Assembly (NCBI RefSeq): GCF_019468565.1
Contig: NZ_CP080521.1
Location: forward strand, 8,432,001-8,496,000
Direction of reading: 5' to 3'
Source of the DNA: Pseudonocardia sp. DSM 110487
Lineage (GTDB): Bacteria > Actinomycetota > Actinomycetes > Mycobacteriales > Pseudonocardiaceae
Length of the DNA: 64,000 bases
Shown: positions 32,615 through 41,788 of the stretch, piece by piece
How the letters are laid out: each line of letters opens with the position of its first letter
Position numbering within the stretch: the stretch's first letter is position 1
The notes under the pieces: model-generated
Database searches by the model: none
What the model was told of the DNA's origin: nothing
The model's input: only the letters and a program-made list of their open reading frames with translations
Position numbers and translations under genes: made by a program

Positions 32615-33883
32615 ATGTCGGTTGTCGCAGGTCCGGTTGTTGTCGTCGGCCAGGGCTATGTCGGCCTGCCGCTCGCGGTGCGCGCGGTGCGGGTCGGCCA
32701 CACCGTGATCGGGTTCGACCTGGACAAGCACCGCGTCGACCAGCTGCGGCGCGGCGAGAGCTTCATCGACGACATCGGCGACGACGACATCGCCGACTGC
32801 CTGCGCACGGGCCGCTTCACGGCCACCGACAACCCCGGCGACATCGCGGGCTTCCGCGTCGCCGTGGTGTGCGTACCCACGCCGCTGCGCGACGGCGCTC
32901 CCGACCTGTCCTACATCGAGGAGTCGGCCCGCCTGCTCGCGCCGCACCTGACCGCGGGCGCCTGCGTCGTGCTCGAGTCCACGACCTACCCCGGCACCAC
33001 GGAGGAGGTCTTCGGCCCGATCCTCGAGGCCGGGTCCGGCCTCTCGGCAGGCACCGACTTCCACCTCGGGTACAGCCCCGAGCGCATCGACCCGAACAAC
33101 GCCACCTGGCACCTGCAGAACACGCCGAAGATCGTCTCCGGCGTCGACGAGGCCTCCGCGGCCGCCGTGCGGGAGTTCTACGACACGATCGTCGACCGCA
33201 CGGTGGCGGCGCCGGGCACCCGCGAGGCGGAGCTGTCGAAGCTGCTCGAGAACACCTTCCGGCACGTCAACATCGCGCTGGTCAACGAGCTGGCGGTGTA
33301 CTGCCACGAGCTCGGCATCGACGTGTGGTCGGTCATCGACATGGCGGCGACGAAGCCGTTCGGGTTCATGAAGTTCACGCCGGGGCCGGGCGTGGGCGGC
33401 CACTGCCTGCCGATCGACCCCTCGTACCTGTCGTGGCGCGTGCGCCGCTCGCTCGGCCGCACGTTCCGGTTCGTCGAGATCGCCAACGACGTGAACGACA
33501 ACATGCCCGCGTACGTGGCCTCGCGGGTCACCGAGCACCTGAACCGCCGCAAGCTCGCGGTGAACGGCAGCAAGGTCCTGCTCGTCGGGCTCACCTACAA
33601 GCGCAACTCCGGCGACGCCCGCCAGTCCCCTGCCGTGCCGGTGGCACACCGGCTCGCCGACCTCGGCGCACAGCTGTCCGCGATCGACCCGAAGGTCATG
33701 GCGGCCGACGTGCCCGACGGCGTGGAGCTGGTCGAGTGCACGCCCGAGGTCCTCGAAGGGGCCGACGTCGTGGTGATCCTCACCGACCACGACGACATCG
33801 ACTGGGAGCTCGTCGAGCGTCACGCCGACCGGGTGCTGGACACCCGCAACCGGCTGTCCGGGGCGGGAGTGGATCGGCTGTGA
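32615..33883 (+). CDS. UDP-N-acetylhexosamine 6-dehydrogenase (WbpA-like)
   Basis: This 422-aa NAD-dependent enzyme has GQGYVGLPLAVRAV (Rossmann), VCVPTPLRDG, LESTTYPGTTEE, HLGYSPERIDPNN and the catalytic Cys in GPGVGGHCLPIDP. The PERIDP and GGHCLPIDP wording is that of the UDP-GlcNAc/ManNAc branch, unlike the GGSCLPKD of the UDP-glucose enzyme at 40.3 kb. It would form the uronic acid that the WbpB-like and DegT enzymes then convert. A GGGGGA precedes ATG 32615. Its 3' end overlaps the convergent polymerase gene by 64 bp. Confidence 0.9.
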   Translation: MSVVAGPVVVVGQGYVGLPLAVRAVRVGHTVIGFDLDKHRVDQLRRGESFIDDIGDDDIADCLRTGRFTATDNPGDIAGFRVAVVCVPTPLRDGAPDLSYIEESARLLAPHLTAGACVVLESTTYPGTTEEVFGPILEAGSGLSAGTDFHLGYSPERIDPNNATWHLQNTPKIVSGVDEASAAAVREFYDTIVDRTVAAPGTREAELSKLLENTFRHVNIALVNELAVYCHELGIDVWSVIDMAATKPFGFMKFTPGPGVGGHCLPIDPSYLSWRVRRSLGRTFRFVEIANDVNDNMPAYVASRVTEHLNRRKLAVNGSKVLLVGLTYKRNSGDARQSPAVPVAHRLADLGAQLSAIDPKVMAADVPDGVELVECTPEVLEGADVVVILTDHDDIDWELVERHADRVLDTRNRLSGAGVDRL

Positions 33884-35277
33884 TCCGCGTCCGACAGCGC
33901 TGCCACGATCCCGACGAGCCCGAAGAACAGGCCGAACATCGGTGGGCCCGTGAACGTCACGGTGGCGATGGACTGCACGAGGCAGGCCACCATCCAGCCC
34001 ATCGTCACCAGGCCGATCCACCGCACCAGCGGCTGCCCCGACGACCCCCACAGCCTGCGAGCCGCGCGGTAGATCGCGATCAGGCCGGCCACGAAGGCGA
34101 TGGTGCCGAGGAAGCCGGACTCGCCGATGATCGCCGGCCACTCGGTGTCGGTGAGGAAGCGGCCGTTCTCCACGCCGCGGCCCAGTCCCCAGACATCGGG
34201 GAACCCGCGCGCGACGTACTCGGGGCTGTAGTTATCGGCGGCCGTCGCCGACCCGTACCGGCCGAACCCGGCGCCGAGGGGGAAGTGGCCTGCAGCCACG
34301 TCGAAGGAGCCGACGGTGAGCACCGTGCGCGCCGCCGAGGTCGCAACGCTCGGGTCGAGGTAGTCCGAGTAGGTCTCGTTCACCACGGCGGCGATCGGCG
34401 CGGCCAGCACGACCGCCGCGAGCGGGACGCACACGGCCGCGGCGAGCAGCGCGCCCCAGGAGCGCCCCATCGCCTTCACCCAGACCCAGGCCGCCACGAG
34501 GCTGCCGATGGCGGTCCGGCGCGCGGACAACAGCGAGCCCGCGGCGGTGGCGATCATGAGCACGAACGTCAACACGCCTTTGCGCACCGCTATCCGCCAG
34601 GCGGTGAGCGCCACCGCGGACAGCGTCATGAACTGCCCGAGGTCGATCGGGTGGCTGAACGGCCCGACGAGGGACGGGAGCGCTCCGCGGGCCTGTACGG
34701 CGTTCTCGTCGCTCGCCATGAACGCCAGCCAGGGGTCCTCGAGCGCGAAGTTGGCCGCGGTGGCCGCGACGCAGAAGACCACGAGGACCACGCCGGCCTT
34801 TGCCGCGGAGCGCAGGTGCCGCTCCTCCCAGTCGACCTGAGCGACCGCCCACGCGAACACGAGGCCCTTGGCCACCACCACCGCGCCGGTGAGGAAGATG
34901 TCGGGGGCGACCCCGAGGACGAGGCCGCTCACCAATCCGGCGACGACGAAACCTGCGAACCACCACTGCCCGGGGAACACGCGCAGCGACTGCCTCGCGG
35001 CGAGGCGGCGCAGCGGCAGGACGAAGGCGCAGAGCAGCACCATCGCCTCGTCCAGGTAGCTCAGCTCCGGCACCGGCACCAGGTGCATCAGCGGGCGGAC
35101 GAACAGCGCCGCGAGGACGGCGAGCCCCACGGTGGTGCGCGGGGCCGCGACCGCCATGAGCAGGAGGACCGCGCCGACGAGGGTCGCCACGGCGGCGATC
35201 GGCTGCACGACGGCGAGCGCACCCAAGGCGGCTGCCGCCAGCGGCCATGGCCACACCGGCCGGTTCAACACGGTCAT
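33820..35277 (-). CDS. O-antigen ligase/polymerase-family membrane protein (Wzy-like)
   Basis: This protein of about 485 aa has some twelve hydrophobic segments and the large periplasmic loop of O-antigen polymerases and ligases, here with GSFDVAAGHFPLGAGFGRYG followed by WPAIIGESGFLGTIAFVAGL. The family joins lipid-linked repeat units outside the membrane. It is the only polymerase in the window. ATG 35277 or GTG 35280 could start it. Its last 64 bp are antisense to the end of the dehydrogenase gene. It is divergent from the Wzz/kinase-like gene across about 100 bp, which fits their joint use. Confidence 0.85.
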   Translation of the reverse strand: MTVLNRPVWPWPLAAAALGALAVVQPIAAVATLVGAVLLLMAVAAPRTTVGLAVLAALFVRPLMHLVPVPELSYLDEAMVLLCAFVLPLRRLAARQSLRVFPGQWWFAGFVVAGLVSGLVLGVAPDIFLTGAVVVAKGLVFAWAVAQVDWEERHLRSAAKAGVVLVVFCVAATAANFALEDPWLAFMASDENAVQARGALPSLVGPFSHPIDLGQFMTLSAVALTAWRIAVRKGVLTFVLMIATAAGSLLSARRTAIGSLVAAWVWVKAMGRSWGALLAAAVCVPLAAVVLAAPIAAVVNETYSDYLDPSVATSAARTVLTVGSFDVAAGHFPLGAGFGRYGSATAADNYSPEYVARGFPDVWGLGRGVENGRFLTDTEWPAIIGESGFLGTIAFVAGLIAIYRAARRLWGSSGQPLVRWIGLVTMGWMVACLVQSIATVTFTGPPMFGLFFGLVGIVAALSDADHSRSTPAPDSRLRVSSTRSA

Positions 35278-35381
35278 CACACCAACCGTGCCAGGCTGGA
35301 GAGGACTGGTGCAAGGCGCGCTCCCCCACCCTGCACGTCCCTAGACCGAAAATTGCGACGGGCTGATTCCCGGGGGCGAAA

Positions 35382-36962
35382 ATGACCGTTGACCGAGCCA
35401 TCCACCTACTGCGCGAGCGCTGGAAGATCGTGGCGCTATGCGTGGTGCTCGGCGTGCTCGGAGCGGGGGTCGCGAGCTACCTCGCTCCCCGCCAGTACAA
35501 CTCCGACATCACGCTCTACGTCTCCCTGCAGGGGGCTGCCGAAGACTCCGACGAGGCGTACCAGGCCAACGAGCTCGCCAAGGAGCGGGTTCTGTCCTAC
35601 GAGCCGCTCCTCACCGACGAGCGCATCACGCAACCCGTGATCGACCGGCTCGGGCTGGCGATGACCCCGGTGGAGCTGGCCCAGCACATCACCGTGACCG
35701 TCGACGCGGACACCGTCGTCCTCACGGCCGACGTGCGGGATTCCACCCCTGACGGGGCGGCGAGCATCGCCAACGCGCTCGCCGAGGAGTTCGTGGGCCT
35801 CGTCGGGCAGCTCGAGGAGCCGATCGGCACCGCGCCTCCCCCGCCGGCCCCCGGCCAGCCGGCCCCACCGGCGCAGGAACCCACGAAGATCGGGGCCGAG
35901 ATCATCCGTCCGGCCACAGCGGATCCCAACCCGGTGTCCCCCGATACGCCGTTCAACCTGGCGCTCGGCGGAGCGCTGGGTCTGCTGATCGGCGTCGTGG
36001 GCCTGGTCGTCCGCGAGGCACGGGACAACTCGGTCCGTTCGGCAGCCGAGCTGCGCGAGCTGGTGTCGGCCCCGGTGCTCGCGGAGATCGCTCACGATCG
36101 CCGGGTGCCCACGCGCCCGTTGCTCGTCGATGACCCCTTCGGAGCCCCGCGTGCTGAGGCGTTCCGGAGGCTGCGCACGAACCTGCAGTTCCTGAACGGG
36201 CGGCAGGGCCGGGGCGTGATCGTGGTGACGAGCGCACGAATCGGCGAAGGCACGTCCACCACCGCGTGCAACCTCGCGATCACGCTCGCCGAGGCCGGCA
36301 ACCGCGTCCTGCTGGTCGATGCCAATCTGCGCGACCCGGGGGTGGCCGACTACCTGGGGGTGGACCCGGTCCCGGGTCTGGTGGACGTCCTCGTTGGACG
36401 GATGGTGTGGCAGGCCGCGTGCAAGCCCTGGAGCCGGGGCGCGTTCGACGTGCTGCCGGCCGGTTCGGTCACCCACGACCACAGCCAACTGCTGTCCTCG
36501 TTCGGGCTCGCCGACCTGTTCGGCGACATGCGCAACCATTACCACTTCATCGTGCTCGACACGCCCGCGCTCCTGCCGGTGTCCGACGCCGCGGCGGTGG
36601 CCGCGCGGGCCGACGGCGTCGTCCTCGTGGTGCAGCACCGGCAAACCTCGCGGGAGCAGGTGAGCACGGCCATGGCGGCGTTGAACTCGGTGTCCGCGCG
36701 AGTGCTCGGTACCGTGCTCGCGATGCGGAAGGGCCGGCTCGGCAGGGAGGCCCGGGTGGCGACCTACCGTTCGTCCCCGCCACCGCCCCGGCGCGATGCG
36801 CCCCCGGTGCCGGTTCCCGCCGAGATCACGAGCCCGCCCACGGGAATCCCGCAGGCCATCCCCGAGCAGGCCACGACCAACGGCAAGCGGGAGGAGGGTG
36901 GCGTCGGGTCCCACGCCGTCTACGACTCGAAACGGCGGCCGTCGCCGACACGGCGTTCCTGA
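35382..36962 (+). CDS. Chain-length determinant (Wzz) fused to BY-kinase-like ATPase with altered P-loop
   Basis: This 526-aa protein carries a Wzz domain between two membrane helices (residues 15-35 and about 190-210), a Pro-rich stretch near 150-168, then a cytoplasmic CpsD/Wzc-type domain. That domain has the AEAFRRLRTNLQFL entry motif, P-loop GEGTST at 288-293, Walker A' LLVDANLRDP and Walker B VLDTP at 391-395. Thr291 stands where BY-kinases have Lys, and A' reads DAN rather than DAD. The C-terminus has few Tyr and no Tyr cluster. It may control chain length without autophosphorylation. The stop abuts that of the convergent flippase. Confidence 0.85.
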   Translation: MTVDRAIHLLRERWKIVALCVVLGVLGAGVASYLAPRQYNSDITLYVSLQGAAEDSDEAYQANELAKERVLSYEPLLTDERITQPVIDRLGLAMTPVELAQHITVTVDADTVVLTADVRDSTPDGAASIANALAEEFVGLVGQLEEPIGTAPPPPAPGQPAPPAQEPTKIGAEIIRPATADPNPVSPDTPFNLALGGALGLLIGVVGLVVREARDNSVRSAAELRELVSAPVLAEIAHDRRVPTRPLLVDDPFGAPRAEAFRRLRTNLQFLNGRQGRGVIVVTSARIGEGTSTTACNLAITLAEAGNRVLLVDANLRDPGVADYLGVDPVPGLVDVLVGRMVWQAACKPWSRGAFDVLPAGSVTHDHSQLLSSFGLADLFGDMRNHYHFIVLDTPALLPVSDAAAVAARADGVVLVVQHRQTSREQVSTAMAALNSVSARVLGTVLAMRKGRLGREARVATYRSSPPPPRRDAPPVPVPAEITSPPTGIPQAIPEQATTNGKREEGGVGSHAVYDSKRRPSPTRRS

Positions 36963-38240
36963 TCACCGCAGTTCGTGGCCGATCGTCTGCGGTACGGCGG
37001 TGCGCAGCAGCACGATGTAAACGCCGGCCATCGTCCACCGCAGCAGCACGGTGGCCACCACGATGCCGACAGGGCCGAGGAGCACGAAGAAGATCACGTC
37101 CAGCACGGCGTTGAGCACGGCGGTCGCGGCGGCGATCCCCAGCATCCATCGCTGCCTGCGGGCGACCACCAGCAGGCGGGTACCGACCACGTTGAACACG
37201 TGGGCCGGGAGCGACAGCATCACGATCGCGCCCCACAGGAACCCCTGGCCCCACGACGCGGGCAGCAGGCCGGACGCGAGCCCGGCGAGGCAGACCAGCG
37301 CCCCGCCAGCGGTGAGCACCACGGTGACCAGCCCGAGCACCCGCCCGTCCCGGCGCAGCAGCGCGGTCGCCTCGCCGGGCGCCATCGTCGGCAGCCGGGC
37401 CCACGCGCCCACCCTCCGCACGAGGAATGCCATGTTGACGAACTGGGCCGCCGCGTACATCAGCCGGTCGGCCATCTCGTAGCTCGACACGGAGCCCGCT
37501 CCGGATGCGGAGAGGAACAGCCGGTCGACCGCCGGGCCGAGCTGCGTCACCCCGGAGGAGAGGGCCTGCGCGACCAGCCCGAACGGTGTCAGGGCCCCGT
37601 CCTCGGCGCCCGCCTGCTTGGCGCGGAGCCTGCGCGCCGCCACCGCGAGGACGACCGCCCTGGCCGCCTCCCCCGCCGGCAGCATCGCCGCCACCGCGAC
37701 GAGGGGCGCGTCCCACCACACGGCAAGGAGCACGGCGGGCAGGAGCGTGCGCATCGCCTGCACCGCGATCGGCACCGTCGGGCTGCCCCGTGCGATGCAC
37801 TCCCCGGAGAGGATGCTCGCCACCGCGGCGAGGATCGGGGCCGGCCCGACGGCACATACGAGCAGGATGAACTCGCCCCGCGCGGGCGAGCCCACGGCGT
37901 AGGCGAGCCCCAGCGCGGGCACCACCAGCACTGTGAGGGCCGTCGCGAACAGCAGGACGCGCCGCCGGTAGTCGCGCAGCGCGGCAGGGCCCGGGTTGCG
38001 CTCCCTGCCGAGCACCCGCCCGTACTCCGCGATCGTGGTCAGCTCGACGGCCGAGCCGACGATCACCGACACCGTGATCGCCACGGACGTCGCGAGCAGC
38101 AGCAAGTCCGAGGCGCCCGGCGTGAGCACCAGCGCGGCGACGAACGGGAACGTGAACCCCGGCAGCGACCCGATGATGGCCGCTGCCGCGGTGTGCAGGT
38201 CCTTCCGCAGGAGGCCTACGCCAGCACGGTGGCGGCCCAC
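36963..38240 (-). CDS. Polysaccharide flippase-like membrane protein (Wzx/MATE type)
   Basis: This 425-aa protein has about twelve hydrophobic segments and no catalytic motif. It contains LPGFTFPFVAALVLTPGASDL at the start, a VDRLFLSASG segment and a YEMADRLMYAAAQFVNMAFL helix typical of Wzx/MurJ-type lipid-linked oligosaccharide flippases. It differs clearly from the two 496-aa flippases further right. The GTG at 38240 is the only reasonable start and overlaps the epimerase gene by 25 bp, placing it last in the operon of UDP-glucose dehydrogenase, GT4 and epimerase. Confidence 0.78.
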   Translation of the reverse strand: MGRHRAGVGLLRKDLHTAAAAIIGSLPGFTFPFVAALVLTPGASDLLLLATSVAITVSVIVGSAVELTTIAEYGRVLGRERNPGPAALRDYRRRVLLFATALTVLVVPALGLAYAVGSPARGEFILLVCAVGPAPILAAVASILSGECIARGSPTVPIAVQAMRTLLPAVLLAVWWDAPLVAVAAMLPAGEAARAVVLAVAARRLRAKQAGAEDGALTPFGLVAQALSSGVTQLGPAVDRLFLSASGAGSVSSYEMADRLMYAAAQFVNMAFLVRRVGAWARLPTMAPGEATALLRRDGRVLGLVTVVLTAGGALVCLAGLASGLLPASWGQGFLWGAIVMLSLPAHVFNVVGTRLLVVARRQRWMLGIAAATAVLNAVLDVIFFVLLGPVGIVVATVLLRWTMAGVYIVLLRTAVPQTIGHELR

Positions 38241-39160
38241 CGGTACTGCTCCTCGAGCCCCTCGCGCAGTGGGACGGCGGGCGCCCAGCCGACAGCCGCC
38301 TCGATGGCGGCCGTGCTCCCGCCCGTACGCTCGACGTCACCGAGCACCGGGTCGCCCCTGCGGACGACGGGCGTGCGGCCCGAGATCTCGCCGAGGAGCT
38401 CGATGACCTCGTTCACCGTGGTGGAGGTTCCGCCTGCGACGTTGAACACCGCGCCCGCGGGGAGGTCGGCCCCTGAGACGCGCAGGTTGGCCTCGACCAC
38501 GTCGTCGACGTAGGTGAAGTCGCGGACCTGCTCACCGGTGCCGAACACCGGGATCTCCGCGCCGTCGCGAATGGCCGTGCAGAAGTTGGTGAAGGCCATG
38601 TCGGGCCGCTGGCGCGGACCGTAGACGGTGAAGTAGCGCAGCGACACCGTGGGCAGGGCGTAGTTCTGGGCGTACAGGACGCAGAGGTGCTCCGCCGCCA
38701 GCTTGGTGACGCCGTACGGCGACAGCGGCTGCGGCCGGTCGGTCTCCTCGGTGGGATAGCGCAGCGCGTTGCCGTAGACCGACGACGAGGAGGCGTAGAC
38801 GAAGCGGACGAGGCGAGGCGCCCGCAACGCCGCCTCCAGGAGCTTCTGGGTGGCGCCGACGTTGCCCTGCAGGTAGGCCCCGAAGTCGCTGCCCCACGAC
38901 TTGCGCACCCCGGGCTGGCCCGCCTGGTGGTAGACCACCTCGATGTCGGCGAGCAGGGTGGCGAGGTCGACCGCGTTCAGGTCGGCCTCCACCAACCGCA
39001 GCCGGGGGTGCTCGATGTCGCGCAGGTTGTCGCGCTTGAGCCGCGGGTCGTAGTAGTCGGTGAGCGCGTCGACGCCCACGACGTCGTGCCCGTCGGCGAG
39101 CAGCCGGCGCGCGAGCGTGCTGCCGACGAAGCCGGCAACGCCAGTCACCAGCGCCTTCAC
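38216..39160 (-). CDS. NAD-dependent UDP-sugar 4-epimerase (UDP-glucose/UDP-glucuronate type)
   Basis: This 314-aa extended SDR enzyme has GVAGFVGSTLARRLL, VGVDALTDYYDPRLKRDNL, YASSSSVYG, the catalytic SPYGVTKLAAEHL (YxxxK), LRYFTVYGPRQRPDMA and FTYVDDVV. The HQAGQPGVRKSW segment resembles UDP-glucuronate 4-epimerases. With the neighbouring UDP-glucose dehydrogenase it could make UDP-galacturonate; UDP-galactose is the alternative. The GTG at 39160 overlaps the stop of the upstream glycosyltransferase (GTGA). Confidence 0.85.
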   Translation of the reverse strand: MKALVTGVAGFVGSTLARRLLADGHDVVGVDALTDYYDPRLKRDNLRDIEHPRLRLVEADLNAVDLATLLADIEVVYHQAGQPGVRKSWGSDFGAYLQGNVGATQKLLEAALRAPRLVRFVYASSSSVYGNALRYPTEETDRPQPLSPYGVTKLAAEHLCVLYAQNYALPTVSLRYFTVYGPRQRPDMAFTNFCTAIRDGAEIPVFGTGEQVRDFTYVDDVVEANLRVSGADLPAGAVFNVAGGTSTTVNEVIELLGEISGRTPVVRRGDPVLGDVERTGGSTAAIEAAVGWAPAVPLREGLEEQYRWAATVLA

Positions 39161-40335
39161 GACGATGCAGCCGGGGTGAGACCGCGGAAGAACACGTCCC
39201 GGACGACCCGAGGCGCGCTCAAGTCGGCGACAGCGGCCGTGACATCGGTGCGGTCCAGCCCGCGCGTCGCGCGGATGGCATCGGCAAGCGCGGCTGCGTC
39301 CCGCCCGCGAACGAAGCCAGAGACGCCCTCGGTGACCAGGCCGCCGGTGTCGGCGCCCTCGGTGACCACCGCCGGCAAGCCCGTCGCCATGGCCTCGACC
39401 AGCACCCGCGGGAAGCCCTCGTAGCCGGCGTGCGAGGTCATCAGGAAGACCCCGGAGCGGCTGCGGGCCTCGGCCACGTCGGCCGGCCCGAGCCGCCCTC
39501 GCAGCGCGATGCGGTCGGCGACCTCCTTCGGCAGGGCCGCGATCTGTTCCTCCAGCGCGGGCCGCAGCGTGCCGGACCCGATCACCTCGAGCGTCCACGG
39601 CTCATCGGGCCGTTCCTGCGCGAGGTGTACGAAGGCGCGCACAGCCAGCGCGGGGTCCTTCGGGACCTCCAGGCGGCCCACCCAGACCACTGCGTGCGGG
39701 TTCGCCGGTCGCGTGACCGGCTGCGTGATGGCCGGGTCGAACCAGGTGGGCGCTGACACCGTGCGCGGGTTCCACTGCCGCACCTTCTCCGCGTACGCCG
39801 GGTTGAACACGATCACCCGCTCGGCGAGCCTCGCGATCATCCGGTCGAGCCGCTCGTGCAGGCTGCCGGTGAACCGCCAGTACGAGTCCGACGTCGGCCC
39901 GAGCAGGCCCCGTTCCTGCGTGTGGATGCAGTACACGAGCGGCCCGCGGAACAGCACGCGGGTGAACATGCCCGTGTCGACGCGGTGAGCCTGGACGGCC
40001 TTCGGCTTCGGGATGGATCGCCGGTAGCGCAACAGTCCCGCCACGAGCCGCAGTGAGTAGGGCAGGAAGCCCTTCGGCCGGGACGTGTCGATCCGGGCGA
40101 CCGGCAAGAACCAGATATCGCGGTCGCCCCGGCGGAGCCGTTGCCACACGCCGAGCGGCTGATCCGGCGAGCCCGCCTCGTGGACCCCGACCATGCCCAG
40201 CTGGACGCCCTCCGGCGCGTAATCGAAGAACCCGCGCAGGCAGGTGTCGATCCCGCCGATGGTGACCGCGCGCCGCGGGTCGGACTGCTGGATCACGAGA
40301 CGGTCGATCTCGCCGTCCTGTGGAGCGTCAGGCAT
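39157..40335 (-). CDS. GT4-family glycosyltransferase
   Basis: This 392-aa GT-B enzyme has an N-terminal acceptor domain (GGIDTCLRGFFDYAP, RVDTGMFTRVLFRGPLVY). The donor domain has VVWVGRLEVPKDPALAVRAF, LRGRLGPADVAEARSRSGVFLM and the EGFPRVLVEAMATGLP motif (E-x7-E) of retaining GT4 enzymes. It adds a sugar to the lipid-linked repeat unit, perhaps the uronic acid made by the flanking enzymes. ATG 40335 lies 8 bp inside the end of the dehydrogenase gene. Confidence 0.9.
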   Translation of the reverse strand: MPDAPQDGEIDRLVIQQSDPRRAVTIGGIDTCLRGFFDYAPEGVQLGMVGVHEAGSPDQPLGVWQRLRRGDRDIWFLPVARIDTSRPKGFLPYSLRLVAGLLRYRRSIPKPKAVQAHRVDTGMFTRVLFRGPLVYCIHTQERGLLGPTSDSYWRFTGSLHERLDRMIARLAERVIVFNPAYAEKVRQWNPRTVSAPTWFDPAITQPVTRPANPHAVVWVGRLEVPKDPALAVRAFVHLAQERPDEPWTLEVIGSGTLRPALEEQIAALPKEVADRIALRGRLGPADVAEARSRSGVFLMTSHAGYEGFPRVLVEAMATGLPAVVTEGADTGGLVTEGVSGFVRGRDAAALADAIRATRGLDRTDVTAAVADLSAPRVVRDVFFRGLTPAASS

Positions 40336-41713
40336 CGCCGTCCCCCACGATGTTCCCGGCAAGGCGCGGCGACCGCCCGACCGCGATCCACGAGAAGCCG
40401 GCGCGGCGCAGGACGTCCGGGTCCACGAGGTTCCTCGTGTCGACCACGATCGCCTGCCGGACGACAGTCGCCAGCCGCGGCCAGTCCAGCCCGCGGAACT
40501 CCGGCCACTCGGTGAGGACGACCAGCGCGTCGGCGTCCTTCGCGGCCACGTAGGGGTCGTCGACGACCGTCAGCAGGTCTCCGTCGAACCCTGCGCCGTT
40601 CAGCATGGGGTCGTCGGCCCGGATCGCCGGGTCGAACGCCTGCAGTTCGGCGCCGGCCTGCCGCAGCAGAGCGGCGACGGCGAGCGCGGGCGAGTCGCGC
40701 AGATCGCTGGTGCCGGCCTTGAACGCCAGCCCCAGCAGGGCGATCCGCTTGCGGGTGAGCGACCCGTTCCGCTTGCCCGTGACGGCGGTCTGGATCTTCT
40801 CGAGGATCCGCCTGCTCTGGCGGGTGTTCGTCTCGATGGCCGCCCGCAGGAGCCGGAACTCGAAGTCGACCGAGTCGGCCAGCTGCAGCAGCGCCGAGGT
40901 GTCCTTGGGCAGGCACGAGCCGCCCCAGCCGGGACCGGGCGAGAGGTAGGACTGGCCGATCCGCTTGTCGTAGCCGAGGCCCTCCGTGACGTCCTCGACG
41001 TCGGCGCCCAGCCGCTCGCACAGCTCGGCGATCGCGTTCACGTACGACAGCTTCGTCGCGAGGAAGCAGTTCGCGGCGTACTTGATCATCTCGGCGCTCG
41101 CCAGATCGGTGAGCACGGTCGGGGCGCCGAGCCGGGCGTACAGCGCCGCGACGCGCTCGGCGGCGTCCTGGGCGTTCGAACCGACGATGATGCGGTCGGG
41201 GTGCAGGAAATCGTGCACCCCGGAGCCCTCCCTGAGGAACTCCGGGTTGCTCACCACGGCGACATCGGGACGGTCGATGAGCTCCGCGGTGCGCTCGCCC
41301 GTGCCCACGGGCACGGTGGACTTGTTGACCACGATCGCCCCGGCGGGCAGGACCTCGCGGACCTCGTCGACGACCGCCTCGACGGCGGAGAGGTCCGCGA
41401 TACCCCCGATCCCCATGGGGGTGGGCACGCAGACGAACAGGACCTCGCACGGCATGCCGTCACTGCGCAGCTCGTCGAGCGCGGCCCGCGCACCGGTGAC
41501 GAACGACAGCCGGCCTGCCGCCAGCATCTCCCCGACCATCTCGGCGAGCCCCGGCTCACGGATGTCGATCTTCCCGACCTGCAGCCGCTCGACCTTCGAG
41601 CGGTCGACGTCGGCACAGATCACCCGATGACCCAACGACGCGAGACATGCTCCGGTCGTCAGGCCGACATACCCAGTTCCCACCACCACGATGCGGCGGG
41701 CAAATTCCGACAC
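40328..41713 (-). CDS. UDP-glucose 6-dehydrogenase
   Basis: This 461-aa enzyme oxidises UDP-glucose to UDP-glucuronate with two NAD+. It has VVVGTGYVGLTTGACLASLGH, VCVPTPMGIGG, NKSTVPVGTGE, NPEFLREGSGVHDFLHPDRI, the Lys in EMIKYAANCFLATKLSYVN and the catalytic Cys in GPGWGGSCLPKD. These are the UDP-glucose/GDP-mannose branch sequences and differ from the WbpA-like gene at 32.6 kb. The GTG at 41713 has GGAGGAG 6 nt upstream; a TTG seven codons earlier would lose that site. It is the first gene of a four-gene minus-strand operon. Confidence 0.93.
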   Translation of the reverse strand: MSEFARRIVVVGTGYVGLTTGACLASLGHRVICADVDRSKVERLQVGKIDIREPGLAEMVGEMLAAGRLSFVTGARAALDELRSDGMPCEVLFVCVPTPMGIGGIADLSAVEAVVDEVREVLPAGAIVVNKSTVPVGTGERTAELIDRPDVAVVSNPEFLREGSGVHDFLHPDRIIVGSNAQDAAERVAALYARLGAPTVLTDLASAEMIKYAANCFLATKLSYVNAIAELCERLGADVEDVTEGLGYDKRIGQSYLSPGPGWGGSCLPKDTSALLQLADSVDFEFRLLRAAIETNTRQSRRILEKIQTAVTGKRNGSLTRKRIALLGLAFKAGTSDLRDSPALAVAALLRQAGAELQAFDPAIRADDPMLNGAGFDGDLLTVVDDPYVAAKDADALVVLTEWPEFRGLDWPRLATVVRQAIVVDTRNLVDPDVLRRAGFSWIAVGRSPRLAGNIVGDGDA

Positions 41714-41788
41714 CAGCGTCTCCTCCCCCGTCAACGCAGGACGTCGTCATGACCCTGTCGGGCCAGCGCTCGGCCGCGTTACCAGTTC

